64,000 nucleotides of DNA from Atrina japonica (taxonomy: Eukaryota; Mollusca; Bivalvia; Pterioida; Pinnidae), in the NCBI GenBank assembly GCA_030159075.1, contig BROG01000639.1:310001-374000 (forward strand), in the 5' to 3' direction. Positions 1 through 11,664 of this stretch are shown here, in pieces. A program made the position numbers and the translations under genes. Under the pieces are notes generated by a model. It made no database searches. It saw nothing but the letters and a program-made list of their open reading frames with translations, and was not told where the DNA came from. Position 1 is the first letter of the stretch. Each line of letters starts with the position of its first letter.

Positions 1-790
1 TCACTTACATGTAAATGTGTACACATACTACACAACAATGCTGCATGATTTTGTTGATATGTCAAAAGTGTCAAATTAAATGCTAACAACATGTACAATA
101 CATTATACATTGCCATCTAAAGACTTCAGCATGTTTAGTATACTAATGGTAATACAGTGGGGGTCATTGGGCCTTTTATGGTCGCACATTTGGGAATTTT
201 AATGTAAAGTTGTGTCAGATTGTGAAAAACAGGGTGTGACTGTACACATTTTCATGTAATATAATCTCTTTTTTAAATGCATTTTCCTCTTTATTTTTTT
301 ACATGTGTCTCGGTCTGTACAACAAATTAGGAATACTTCTCATCAAATTGGGAAAAAACCATGTATTTTGCATTGGGAATGGGGCTGAATATCAGCCCTG
401 TGGAAGCTATAAAGGCCTGGCTATTAAAAGTTGATGCAAAAGTGTAAAACTTTGCTAACTACATGAACATGTCTGCAATAGCTATCTATAAACTTGAAGT
501 ATGCTAATGGTACATGTAATATACATGTAGTGGGGGCTGTTAAAAGTTAGAAGTGTCAAATTATGCTAACCAGTAACTACATGAACATGTCTGCAATAGC
601 TATCTATAAACTTGAAGTATGCTAATAGTACATGTAATATACCTGTAGTGGGGGCTGTTAAAAGTTAGAAGTGTAAAATTATGCTAACTACATGTAGTAA
701 CTATATGTACATGATGTATTCTTTGGGACTTTAGGTACTGGGTAGAGGTACATGTATATATAATATTAAAAGTTACGAAGTCATTTAGGA
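1..790. repeat. Four degenerate copies of a ~115-120 bp tandem unit
   Basis: Units near 59-166, 428-540, 541-660 and 661-780 share the order AAAGTGT, ATGCTAAC, an AGTATGCTAATGGTA-like segment and AGTGGGGGCTGTTAAAAGTT. The first two are separated by the dispersed element at 168-422. No coding potential is seen. Confidence 0.65.
168..422. mobile_element. Short dispersed element with GGCCTTT termini
   Basis: Begins GGGCCTTTTATGG and ends CTATAAAGGCCTGG, so its ends are inverted repeats of about 11 bp. The interior (TTTGGGAATTTTAATG, TTTTGCATTGGGAATGGGGC) recurs in order at 15,929-16,175. Non-coding. The family is unnamed here. Confidence 0.6.
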
Positions 791-899
791 GTATGGAACA
801 GGAATTCCAGGATTATGTCTGATCAGATCAGATACAATTCAATTAACAAGAGTTGTCAGAAGACAATAAAGCTTGCTGAAATGGGAATAAATTTTCAAA

Positions 900-1840
900 A
901 TAGATATCTGACCCATAGCTGACAGGTTTTAAGGTCAAAGGACTGGTAAAATTTTGATTTCTTCAGCTCAGGTTTAAAATTTTGAAAAGTAGGTCAAAGT
1001 CCAAGATCAAATTGAATAGGTCTAAAGTCAAGATACCAAATGAGGGCTCTGGACATAAGAAATATAAATGTACATGTGAAACGTACCTCATGGCTTAAAA
1101 GGTATAGCCATTGTTAAAGTTTTTGAAAAGTTGTTCAAATTCTAAGGTCAAGGTACCAAATGAAAGTTCTGGTCATAAGAAATCTATATGTGAAATATCA
1201 AAGTCCTATCCCAGACATTTTGAAATAAAAAAAAATTACTGGTCAACCAGACCAGTGAATAAAGGAATTTCACCAGTCAAAGAATTTTTTTTTACTGGTC
1301 TGTATATGTACACAATTGAAAAGGAATGGCAAATTACTGGTCATTTGGACCAGTTATCAGATAGTTTTCACTGGACTTTTGTAAAATTTACCATTTTTTC
1401 TGGCAAGACCGGTGAATTTTAAAAACTCTGCTATCCCTCATGGTTTTAAAGATATAACCAAGGTTAAAGTTTTTGAAGAATAGGTCAGAGTTCAAGGTCA
1501 AGGCCACTAGGTCAAAAGTCAAGGTACCAAATGAAAACTCTGGTACATGTTATAAGAAATCTACATATGTATATGTGAAATATCAAAGCCCTATCCCTCA
1601 TGGTTTGAAAGCTATAATCAAGGTTAAGTTTTTGAAAAGTAAGTCAATGTCCAAGGTCAAGTTCACTAGGTCAAAAGTCATGGTACCAAATGAAAACTCT
1701 CGTCATAAGAAATCTATATATGTGAAATATCAAAGCACTGTCTCTTGCGGTTAATAAATTACAGGTCAGGTTAAAGTTTTGACTATGGATGTCAACAACA
1801 ACGCCTCTGGGCTTTTGTCCTGGCAAGCTAAAAACTTATC
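900..1840. repeat. Dispersed AGGTCAAGGTCA-type repeat, several tandem modules
   Basis: Successive modules carry TAGGTCA, GGTACCAAATGAAA, CATAAGAAATCTA, GAAATATCAAAG and AAGGTTAAAGTTTTTGAA in the same order (near 970-1110, 1110-1220, 1430-1620 and 1620-1770). A segment rich in ACTGGTC/GACCAGT interrupts it at about 1,225-1,425. A more diverged relative lies at 14,430-15,300. Open reading frames here are by-products of the repeat. Confidence 0.6.
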
Positions 1841-3956
1841 TCTAATTGCTCCTGTTTTCTGATATGTTGAATACAGGATCTAATGCAATCTGCTATGGGG
1901 TCATGTGTGGATGACCTTGTAGGTGGGTCATTTTCGACCAATCAAAATGTGACTTATGCTACATGTATCTTGCAAGTTTATAAAATTAATGGCAAAGAGA
2001 TGTAAATATTAATTTAAAAATTAATTATAAACGAAACAGAACATACAAAATCGGGAAGTATATAGTATTCCTTTCATAACATTGAATACATATGTAGGAA
2101 TGAATCACCAAAGATATTCCAATGGATTTTGCAGACTAATGATCACTTTATTATACAATAAATAACATCTCTTTGCAATTTGATAAACTTTCAAATCTTG
2201 TAGGATGGAAGTAGCATTTTCTTTGGCTGAAGATTACATGTACACTGTAATGTGTACAGTTGTAGTCTGTACACTAATGAGCATAAAACTAGACTGAACC
2301 AGATCAAACTGGGTCAGTCCATATTGAATAATTGATGTTTGACCAATCTACATTCACACACAATAAACAAAAGCCAAAATTCTGCACCAATTTCAAGTTA
2401 CTTTTTTTGGTAAAATCAGGGACAGAAGTCCTCCCATCATAGCAGTATGTGATGATATTTTCACCACAACATACTGATCAGTTAAGGAGGAATTAAACAC
2501 TATCTGAATAACACAGGATATTCGGAATGCATTCATTAAAAATGATGTAAGTTTATTGTGCTTTCTGATGTCATTGGATTGTGACGTCATAACCACACAA
2601 AAATGTTTGACGAGTTATATAATTGTGATGTCATGATGGAAAATTTTGCCTAAAGATGCCGTGTCAGGCATTTGACGAATGGTAAATTACAATGATGACA
2701 CTTATTTACTGGACTGATGAGTGTAATCATCATAATGGCACACCTATCTACAAGAATGACACTTTAAAGGGAATTGTTTTCATTTAAAATGTCATATAAA
2801 GACTAATTTTAACATTTAATCAATTGATTCATATTCAGTATTTACTTATCTATTTTTCAAATTTTAGTCGTGCCAGAAATACCGAAACCCTACATAACCA
2901 TTGTGCCACAATAGTTAAGTTTTGGTGATCATATTTTATAAATTATATTTCTGTGGATATATTATTTTCATATTCATAATGTTATATATAATGATACCGT
3001 ATAAATGGGTATTTTAGAGAGATGCAAATTTAGCCTTTTGTCCTAAAAATATGGTATATAATTTTAGCGAAAAGAAATTTTATGATTAAAAAAAGCTAAC
3101 TCTTACATATGATGAGGAGTGAATTGTTAGTGATATTCAATTTTAGCAATCTCAACAACCTCGCTAATAATGCCAAAATTGAATCTTTGCTAACATTTCT
3201 GCATATACGGTACCTTATGGATTCTGAAAATATTTTTGGGGGAAAATTGAATTTACAGATTTTTAAAAATTGTCAATTTTTAGGAGAATATGGTGAATTT
3301 TTGTTTTATAATTGCTATACTCATTGAAACCTTTATCATACAGATATTGAAAAATATACATTGAAAATTATTTTCCCTTGGTAATTTTATATATACATGT
3401 ATATTTCCTGTATTGATTCATGTTTTGGATATATATTTATATTTGGAACAGTTAACAGAAATTAGATTTGACCTGTTTACACTTTTCAAGAGAATCCTAG
3501 ATATGCTTCAGTGGAGGATATTCAAAGTAATTTTTCTAAAAATTGTAAAGATAAATATTTTTCACATTTTGCATTCCAATAGAGATCAGAATACAGTATT
3601 AATAGAAAAAAAAAATGAAGAAAATTGAATTTGGGAGTCAATTGTTTAATACCGGTACCTCCTTAAACTATGTATTTCTCATCACTGCTGTCTGAAATTT
3701 GGTCAGTTGTTTATACGATCTATTATTTTCAATAATCCATCAGCATCAAGTTGTGTCATGCATGACATAATTGCATCTAGATGAAACATCAATTCTAGGT
3801 ACCCATCACTTGTGTTTATATGTCGCCCTGTCTCTATTAAAAATTCGTAAGAAAATCTGATACACTCGATGGCTGGCTGACGGGTAAATGGTTAAAGAAT
3901 ATGATCACATTCCACAGACATGTAAGGAAAACATTAAGTACTGTTAAATACTATGC
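1841..3956. other. AT-rich intergenic or intronic DNA, no gene seen
   Basis: No exon-like ORF or known domain found on either strand. A GTGACGTCAT-containing stretch near 2,580-2,690 resembles ends of the inverted-repeat elements at 24,457 and 49,221. The region may be first-intron sequence of the minus-strand SOWAH gene. Confidence 0.5.
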
Positions 3957-5145
3957 TTCAGATTGTCAGTCAGTCAGTAATCTGAAGTGATGTGACATTC
4001 CATGTATTATATGGAGTGTTATAAGGAACAACTTACTACCCTTTAGATTGTCAGCCAATCAGTAATCTGAAGTGATGTGACATTCCATGTATTATATAGA
4101 GTGTTATGAGGAACAACTAACTACCCTTTAGATTGTCAGTCAGTCAGTAAACTGAAGTGATGCGACATTCCATGTATTATATGGAGTGTTATAAGGAACA
4201 ACTTACTACCCTTTAGATTGTCAGTCAATCAGTAATCTGAAGTGATGTGACATTCCCTGTATTATACGGAGTGTTATAAGGAACAACTTACAAGTATACT
4301 ACCCTTTATATTGTCAGTCAGTCAGTAAACTGAAGTGATGCGACATTCCATGTATTATATGGAGTGTTATAAGGAACAACTTACTACACTTTAGATTGTC
4401 AGTCAGTCAGTAAACAGAAGTGATGCGACATTCCATGTATTATATGGAGTGTTATAAGGAACAACTTACTACACTTTAGATTGTCAGCCAATCAGTAATC
4501 TGAAGTGATGTGACATTCCATGTATTATATGGAGTGTAATGTTATAAGGAACAACTTACTACCCTTTAGACTGTCAGCCAATCAGTAATCTGAAGTGACA
4601 TGACATTCCATGTATTATATGGAGTGTTATAACTATAAGGAACAACTTACTACCCTTTATATTGTCAGTCAGTCAGTCAGTAAACTGAAGTGATGTGACA
4701 TTCCATGTACTATATGGAGTGTTTACGGAACAACTTACAAGTATACTACCCTTTATATTGTCAGCCAATCAGTAATCTGAAGTGATGTGACATTCTATGT
4801 ATTATATGGAGTGTAATGTTATAAGGAACAACTTACTACCCTTTAGACTGTCAGCCAATCAGTAATCTGAAGTGACATGACATTCCATGTATTATATGGA
4901 GTGTTATAAGGAACAACTTACTACCCTTTATATTGTCAGTCAGTCAGTCAGTAAACTGAAGTGATGTGACATTCCATGTATTATATGAAGTGTTTACGGA
5001 ACAACTTACAAGTATACTACCCTTTATATTGTCAGCCAATCAGTAATCTGAAGTGATGTGACATTCTATGTATTTTATGGAGTGTAATGTTATAAGGAAC
5101 AACTTACTATCCTTTAGACTGTCAGCCAATCAGTAATCTGATGTT
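3957..5145. repeat. Tandem array, ~85-95 bp unit, about 13 copies
   Basis: Recurring order: GACATTCCATGTATTATATG, GAGTGTTATAAGGAACAACT, TACTACCCTTTAGATTGTCA, GTCAGTCAGTAA, CTGAAGTGATG. Units vary by small indels such as an added ACAAGTATACT or TAATGT. Several variants alternate, suggesting higher-order duplication. Confidence 0.9.
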
Positions 5146-5300
5146 TTCTGATTGACTGATGGTAAAGCAGTCAAAGGATGTGATATTCCATATACCGTAA
5201 TATAAACCTAACAATGTATGTATGATTCAGATTATCTTCTAATAATTAGTAATCTGATATGCTCACTCACTTACATGAGTTTGCGTAAGTTGCAATTGGG

Positions 5301-5390
5301 GCCCAAAAGAGGTAATTTCTACTTGGCACTTTCCATGTAATTATGCACAGTAAACAAACTCTGTCAAAAAGAAATTCCCTCTTTTTGGGC
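5301..5390. repeat. Imperfect inverted repeat (hairpin)
   Basis: GCCCAAAAGAGGTAATTTCT at 5,301-5,320 pairs with the GAAATTCCCTCTTTTTGGGC segment at 5,371-5,390. Arms are about 20 bp with a ~50-bp loop. It could be a terminal remnant of a MITE. Confidence 0.5.
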
Positions 5391-6120
5391 TGATAAATGT
5401 TAATCACATGTAGGTTCATTTATTGTACATGTATCACAGATTTAAAAAAAAAAAAAGATTCTAAAAGATGGATTATTTATTAACGCAAATTTTTAAGTAT
5501 TTTTCACATGTCAAGTGAAAATAAATGAAAATTCAACAACTCAAAGGAGGCCTGTCAATCAGAATTTTTTCCCATGCAATTTATGAACGGTGAAATAGAA
5601 ATGGAGGTGGGAAGTATATTTCGTATAACTTTGACGTTTCAACAGAAATTAAATGTTTTGGGTACTTTTTCCTGGTCTTTTTATTATTATTGTGATCTGT
5701 CATTTCTGTCTGAGTCGGACACTTCTCTCATTGTTTTCAATATCTGATGTCATAATTTAATTGTGTCAGTGTGTGGGAGAAATTTTGACCTTGTCAGCTT
5801 GTGACATCCTTTGATGTAATCTTCTGGAATTTATTAAAGAGTGCAGCTCAAACTCATTGATAAAACATGTACATAACACAGAAAAGTGACAGTACTGTGT
5901 CAGAAGAGTCTGAAAAAATTCTCCAGCCAAGATGTCCGACGATAGACCACATCAACCTGATGCTTCACCAGTTACTCTATTCAAATAAAATGTTTTTGAG
6001 ACTTTTTATGGTCATATTTTTGCAGAAGTGCTTATATTCTAAATATTCAATGTCACAATTAAACTGTGACGTCATTTTTGACCGACAGGCGTTTTAAATT
6101 GCTCTTGTGAGAGTGAATAG
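5391..6120. other. AT-rich DNA, no feature recognised
   Basis: No exon-like ORF or paired repeat identified. Short homopolymer A runs (5,443) and a TGACGTCA near 6,067 are the only notable strings. Confidence 0.4.
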
Positions 6121-6123
6121 ACT

Positions 6124-6287
6124 CTGAGGTAGGATAAAATCCGCAATGAATGCTTTTCTCCACATGTGTACATGTAAAACAAAGAGCTGTGCTCACTTAA
6201 ACTTCATAACATGAACTAAGGCAATGCCTTGAAAGAGAGCACAACACATGTAGAGAAAAAGAATTCATCAAGTCTATCCTACCTCAG
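6124..6287. mobile_element. Short MITE-like element with ~43-bp inverted ends
   Basis: The left end begins CTGAGGTAGGATA and continues through TTTTCTCCACATGTG; the right end, read in reverse complement, begins CTGAGGTAGGATA and continues through TTTTTCTCTACATGTG. An inner pair (GTGCTCACTT / AAGAGAGCAC) extends the fold. No target-site duplication is clear. Confidence 0.65.
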
Positions 6288-6704
6288 TAAGGGCAACACC
6301 TTTCATGCAAAATAACATAACAGTTAAATTATGACTTCAAATATTTAGAACATAATTTGCAGTTCTGGTGTTATCGTGAACTTAATTTGCAAAATGTTTG
6401 CTGTACGTACCTCGTCAAACTTTTTTATAGTCTAAATCACATTAGATAGGAAATTTAGAATTTAATGTATATTGCAATTGGTTGTCCGATTCCAAAAAAA
6501 AAAGTGCTGATATCAATGGAAAAAAAAGAGTATATCTTTTATCATTTATACATACTTTTTTCTTTGTTTGGTCACTTAGATAAATTTAAATTAGTCGGTA
6601 TACATAGAATACTGCTATGTTAAATTAAAGAGCCTGAGTTAGTAATTTATATTGAGACATGGAGGTATAGAGCATGACCCCAACGTTTCAATAGAAATTA
6701 AAGA

Positions 6705-7187
6705 GTCCATGCCAAAAGTAAGTCAACTAATGTCATTTTCCCATAGCTTTCTATGCTAAATCAACTTTTTAAAAAATATTGGCATGACTTATACACTGAA
6801 TGAAATATTGTTAACTTTTGCAGAATTATGTTGAAGTTTGTGGACTATCTTTCTAAATTGGTTTGGAATGTGTCAATTTCTTTTCATGAAAACAGCAAGT
6901 ATTTGTCAGTCACAAGCGAAATATACAGTGTTATTTCCTTCATTCTTCGTAGTAAGTTGCCTCAACAAATGACTGGCTGCAAAAGAAAATTGTTGCTTCT
7001 GAAGAAGAAAGTTTAAAGGGAGTTTAAAATTAGTATAAGGTGATGAAGAATATACTTTTTAATAAATATGTGAAGTTTGACAAGAATTGACATGAGCGTT
7101 ACTTTGTGGCAGGTATTTAAACAAAATTGATTTAACATAGAAAGCTATAGGACAATGACGTTGGTTGACTCACTTTTGGCACAGGAC
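6705..7187. mobile_element. Non-autonomous TIR element with ~60-bp ends
   Basis: Left arm 6,705-6,764 and right arm 7,127-7,187 are reverse complements over about 60 bp, roughly 85% by eye. Both share TGCCAAAAGT, GTCAAC and ATAGCTTTCTATG. The ~360-bp interior has no transposase. It lies in the presumed first intron of the SOWAH gene. Confidence 0.75.
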
Positions 7188-7485
7188 TGTAGGTATCAAC
7201 CAAATTATTTTAATGAGCCGAAACACTAGTGGACACAGTTAATCTGACTTAGACTACAGATTTGAGAAGATGACTTTTTCAGAGTTCTTGGAGAAAGTAA
7301 ATGAGACTTCAGTATAGTATTGCATTTTGTGTACCCTCTTATCAACAAGTTCGCTCTCCATTATCATTAAATGTGGCAAAACCAGTTCTGTAGTTTGACT
7401 GAAGGCAGAAATGACTCAATCGATACATTTGACATTTACGCTGCGATAACACTTGACCTAAATTTAACGATCTGTACATACTTAC

Positions 7486-7609
7486 TTTTAGAAACTGGAT
7501 CATTCAAAAAGGATTTGAATCGTGTAACAAGCTCATGATTCGTAACCTTAAAGTTATTCTGAATAATAAAGTCTCTGACAGCTTCCAAACAAAACACGGA
7601 AGCTGCCAT
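7486..7609 (-). CDS. SOWAH (sosondowah) family protein, first coding exon
   Basis: This exon encodes the first 41 residues plus one nucleotide. The start is an ATG in AAGATGGCAGC, a strong Kozak context. The peptide carries the features of the SOWAH N-terminal winged-helix-like domain: a helix ending VRDFI, then KVTNHELVTRFKSFLNDP. That closely parallels human SOWAHB, recalled as VTN..L..HFKSFLRDP. The exon stops at a consensus GTAAGT donor (7,485-7,480 on the minus strand), phase 1, where the family continues with an FK..VN motif and later ankyrin repeats. I did not find the next exon in 1-7,485, so the gene probably continues past the left edge. SOWAH proteins have ankyrin repeats, but their biochemical role is poorly defined. 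Which paralogue (A-D) it is cannot be told. An upstream in-frame extension to 7,684 lacks an ATG and is probably 5' UTR. Confidence 0.75.
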
Positions 7610-7731
7610 CTTCTTTTTCGCTGTGCACCTTAGTCTGGTAGATGTTTGAAAGTAAGCGTACGGTTTAAAATTGAAAACGGACAAAACAATCCGTGTCCTT
7701 TTATCAGTGGTAGATGTCAGGTAGGGCTACC

Positions 7732-8132
7732 GAGACGTGCAAAATGTACTTTTTTACTATATATTTTAAAAATAAAACCACTCTTTTAAAAAAAGTATTG
7801 TGAAGTAATTTTTATCGCATTTCAACAGAATTTTCACTATTAAACATGTTTCCAAGTTTCATTAATTTTGGGGGTGTAATTTTCCAATTTAGATCTATAC
7901 TAGACAAATATTTGATAATTGAAAGTAAAATTTAGACATCACAATATTACGTACCATTATTGGGAGTCAAAAATCCAAATAAATAATGAAACAATATTTA
8001 ATTCTTTTTTGACAGTGAAAATTCTATTGAAATGCAATAAGAAATGGCTTCACAAATCAGTTTTTATGAGAAATACATACATGTATATAGTAAAATAAAA
8101 AAATTGTAACCAAATACTTTTTGCATGTCTTT
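7732..8132. mobile_element. Fold-back MITE just upstream of the SOWAH start
   Basis: The two halves are reverse complements over ~115-130 bp with gaps. The left arm has GACGTGCAAAATGTAC, ACTATATA, TTGTGAAG and GCATTTCAACAGAATTTTCA. The right arm, reversed, has GACATGCAAAAAGTA, ACTATATA, TTGTGAAG and GCATTTCAATAGAATTTTCA. The loop is about 150 bp. It starts about 120 bp upstream of the SOWAH ATG. Confidence 0.7.
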
Positions 8133-8235
8133 TTACATTGATCTAACCCATGATTTGATATCATTCTTTTTAAAAGAAGCTAAAAAAATGAATGAATTAT
8201 GAAATGATAAGAATTAATTAAATAACTGAAATAAA

Positions 8236-9296
8236 CAAGAGATCCCAGAGGGATCTTGGCGCCCACCATGGAATGTTCCATGTCTGATCTATAACAGATT
8301 GTTCTTTTCTCTTATTTTGTGTCTCAACATTGAATTTGAACTTAAATCCATATTTCTGTGAATATACTTTTTTCATAAGATTATAAAGAAACTGAACTTG
8401 AACTGAACATATTACATTTTAAGAGAGAATAGAATTCAACATGGCTGACAGGTGTCCATCTTGGATTTTGATCTCTCTCAAAATGTAATACGCACATTTA
8501 GACCTCAGGGGGAACCTCCATAATCAATTTCGAAAAGATTCCTTCAGTACATTCTGAGAAATACATGTACATACTTCCAATGTCAAAATTCAAGATGGCC
8601 ACCTGTCAGCCATGTTGGAATCCAATCTCTCTGAAAATGTCATATGCACAACTACACCTCACAGGGAACCTTCATGTCAAGTTTCAATGAGATTCCATCA
8701 GTCCTTTCCGAGAAATAGAAGTAAAAAACATCCTTTGGTCAAAATCCAAGATGGCCACCTGTCGGCCATGTTGGATTCCATTCTCTCTGAAAATCTCATA
8801 TGCACAACAAGACCTCAAGGGGAACCTTTATGTCAAATTTCAGGGAGATTCCTTCAGTCCTTTCTGAGAAATAGCCGTAACAAACTTCCTTTGGTCAAAA
8901 TCCAAGATGGCTGCCTGTTGGCCGTGTTGGATTCAGATCCCTCTGAAAATGTAATATGCACAACAAGACCTCAAGGGGAACCTTCATGTCAAATTTCAGA
9001 GAGATTCCTTCAGTCCTTTCTGAGAAGAAGCGGTAACAATCTTCCTTTGGTAAAAATCCAAGATGGCCCGCTGTCGGCCATGTTGGATTCCAATCTCTCT
9101 GAAAATGTAATATGCACAACTAGACCTCAAGGGAAATCTTCATGTCAAATTTCAAAGATCCCTTCAGTCCTTTCTGAGAAATAGTAGTAACAAGAATTGT
9201 TCAGGACGGATGGACGGCAGACGGAAGACAGACTGAGGACTGACGGATGCATGCAGGGCAATATGAATAGCCCACCATCTGTTGATGGTGGGCTAA
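8236..9296. mobile_element. Dispersed bivalve-type repeat with internal 156-bp tandem units
   Basis: The 5' end has AGATCCCAGAGGGATCT (7-bp stem) followed by GCCCACCAT; the 3' end is an 11-bp stem hairpin, AGCCCACCATC / GATGGTGGGCT (9,269-9,294). The interior contains CAAGATGG motifs at 8,591, 8,747, 8,903 and 9,059, exactly 156 bp apart. Because 156 is a multiple of 3, a 190-codon ORF (8,612-9,184) stays open through the units. I regard that ORF as incidental. Confidence 0.75.
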
Positions 9297-9330
9297 AAAT
9301 ACACCTTAGATAACTCTGTGCATAGGCCTA

Positions 9331-9648
9331 CCGTATTCAACCCATTAAGTGCCCATCTCCCTATTAGCACCTCTCCTCCATTTTTACATACGATCAAGAA
9401 TCTTTTCTAGCTGGTTGACAATTAAGAAGATATTGACCTGAAAAACCATAAGTAACAGTTTATCTGTAGCCTCCAAGCAACAGAATTATGTTGATAAGTG
9501 TCCTCGGAATAACTACACCAACTTTACCACTATGCCTTACAAAAAATTAACTGCTTTACGTCAATTTGACTATCAGTTGGTCCCATAAGCGCACACTCCC
9601 TTTTCCAGATTTTTGTAGTGCCCTGTGCATTTAATGGGTCGAATACAG
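9331..9648. mobile_element. MITE, 22-bp TIRs flanked by TA
   Basis: CCGTATTCAACCCATTAAGT opens the element and its near-perfect reverse complement (ATTTAATGGGTCGAATACAG) closes it at 9,648. Both ends are flanked by TA (9,329-9,330 and 9,649-9,650), as for Tc1/mariner-type target duplication. The 318-bp interior is non-coding. Confidence 0.75.
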
Positions 9649-9650
9649 TA

Positions 9651-10950
9651 TCCACTTTCAGTTTTTAGACTATTCAATATGATGGAGGGTAACATGTTCA
9701 ACTTGGATTCTGTTGTGGAAAATTATGTTGTAGGCTATACAACATGTAATCATTTCATATCTAAACAAAAGCTTACATGTATGTATAACAACCACTTATC
9801 ATATTTATGTTCTATAACAAGGAGTCAAAGTGGCATTAACTGTGTTAACCATTAACATTTATTTCAATTTTTTCTAATTGTATACTTAACGTACGATAAC
9901 AAATATATAAGAGCTAAACACATGCAGGCATAAAAATCATATGTTCCTATATTTTACATGTATGTGAAAATAAGGTCAGGCTCAGTGTGGTATTCATATA
10001 CAAATATTAAGGTTGAGTTATAATCAGTTGTAATTGAAAAAGTGCCAAACTCGGGTTTCTCAAGCAATTTTCACAATACATGTATAGGAATTTAAGAGTT
10101 TTTATATCTGTGTATATTTCTCTTTTTTGTCATTGTAAATCAAACTATGTAGTGAAAAAGGAAAAAAAACACAGCAAATGACCCTTTAATTCAATATACA
10201 TTTGCATTTTACATGATTTTGATGATATGCTCAATTTGTGGTTCATTTCAATCCATTTACGAGACTTAAGGAGACACAAAATACATTTTCAACATGTTGA
10301 CTCGAGTCTATGTTTTGCTAGTAAAAAGAAAAACTATCAAAGAATCAGTTGTCAAGTTGACAGTTTCATTTGCACTATGAGGGTCCAAAATGCCTACCGG
10401 TACATACAGTAATTCTGGCAAAACTGCAAACATTTCCATATCGGTCTACATGTACATCAGTATTTGTAATATGATTGCGATCAAAGGTCTATACAGATGA
10501 ACTCGGTAACACTGAGGCCTGTCTTGATGACGTGCAATCACTACAGTCTTCCCATCTTTTACAGCTTTCCAGGTAATGTACATGTACAAATGTAGCTATC
10601 AGAAGAAATAGTCAATAAAGGGGATAACTCATTACTATAATATGCATTTCTTGAGTACTTCAATTGCATGCTTATACTTTAACTTCAGATTTTATCTGCA
10701 GTTCTTCCATTAAAATTTAACCTACAATTGTAAACTAGACTGGTAACCACGGATGACCGAGAATACCATATCACACATCAAGTATTTTTGAAATTACCAA
10801 AACACAATTCTAATTGGACTTTCTGGCAATGTGTCAATTTAAAAATTAGCCATCACCATATATGGTCTACCAAGAAAACATGACACATATGGATTCTGTT
10901 AGAAACCAAAAACAAGTCTTTTTTTTTTAAATTAACAGGGGTGAACAATG
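9651..10950. other. AT-rich intergenic DNA, no feature recognised
   Basis: Short ORFs show no known domain, no splice structure and no codon bias that I can recognise. Many ACATGTA strings are present. Confidence 0.4.
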
Positions 10951-11131
10951 TACAGTGAAACTTGTATATAAAGACCCCCATAGGGACACAACAAAACCAG
11001 TCTTTATAAAAAGGTGGTCTTTATATAGAGGTTGATTTGTACACAAATGGTACTATTGGGGACAGCAAAAACCATCTTTATGACCAGGTGGTCTTTAAAC
11101 ACAGGTGGTCGCTAAAGCAGGTTTTACTGTA
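10951..11131. mobile_element. 181-bp TIR element (TACAGTGAAAC family)
   Basis: Begins TACAGTGAAACTTGTATATA and ends CAGGTTTTACTGTA, an inverted-terminal pair. The interior repeats GGTGGTCTTTA. Related copies are the array-bearing element at 26,520-29,298 and fragments at 54,120-54,299 and 56,967-57,412. Confidence 0.7.
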
Positions 11132-11275
11132 AATGTATAACAGTTTGCCTTGCTGTGATTCCAAACATAAATACTGCAGCTTTAATATTTTTTACTGCAA
11201 ACTATTTTGTCTCCCCTGTTTAATTTAATTCAGACTTGTACCAGTTTATTTGGTAAATCTACATGTATTAACTGG

Positions 11276-11280
11276 AAAAA

Positions 11281-11317
<37 letters not shown>
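11276..11317. repeat. Poly(A) plus (AT)n microsatellite
   Basis: A run of A is followed by about 14 AT dinucleotides. Simple repeat. Confidence 0.95.
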
Positions 11318-11321
<4 letters not shown>

Positions 11322-11439
11322 TAACAAATAAACTTGTACATTTTAATATGTCAACATGCACTTGCACTGAGGCTGAAATGTTACACACATATAATCAGAT
11401 TTACACAATTTATGTACTGTATACAAGTACATGGAATAT

Positions 11440-11625
11440 TTCATTCCCATTTATTTTTTGCCATTTTTGTCTTCAGATGAGAGGGTGAATTTAAAATGAA
11501 AGTGAATAGGCTACATGCCATTGATGAGAGTATGGCGAATTAGGATAAATCTAAGACAGGGTGAATTATTTTTTGTCGTATAAGGGCGAAAAAACCCTAG
11601 GGCGAAAATTTCAATTTACATGTAT
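11440..11625. mobile_element. Dispersed element of the GGCGAAAATTTCCAGG family
   Basis: Contains GGTGAATTTAAAATGAAAG and ends AGGGCGAAAATTTCAA. The same order is seen at 38,730-38,935 and, better preserved at its ends, at 58,097-58,335. It lies just downstream of the ASTE1 stop and may be in its 3' UTR. Confidence 0.55.
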
Positions 11626-11651
11626 ATAGTATTTATATAATGGGGGCATTT

Positions 11652-11664
11652 CACAGATTTATTT
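11652..11664 (-). terminator. Possible polyadenylation signal overlapping the ASTE1 stop
   Basis: On the minus strand the stop region reads GATAAATAAATC, which contains AATAAA overlapping the TAA stop. Another AATAAA lies at 11,455-11,450. Which one is used is unknown. Confidence 0.3.

Noticed and set aside
3957..5145. CRISPR-like array
   Set aside because: Units are adjacent with no variable spacers, and the context is a eukaryotic genome. The same holds for every array in the window.
7610..7684. N-terminal extension of the SOWAH exon
   Set aside because: No ATG in the extension; the first ATG with strong context is at 7,609 and the family domain begins there.
8612..9184. 190-codon ORF as a gene
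   Set aside because: It lies wholly within a dispersed repeat with 156-bp units, and the peptide simply repeats four times.
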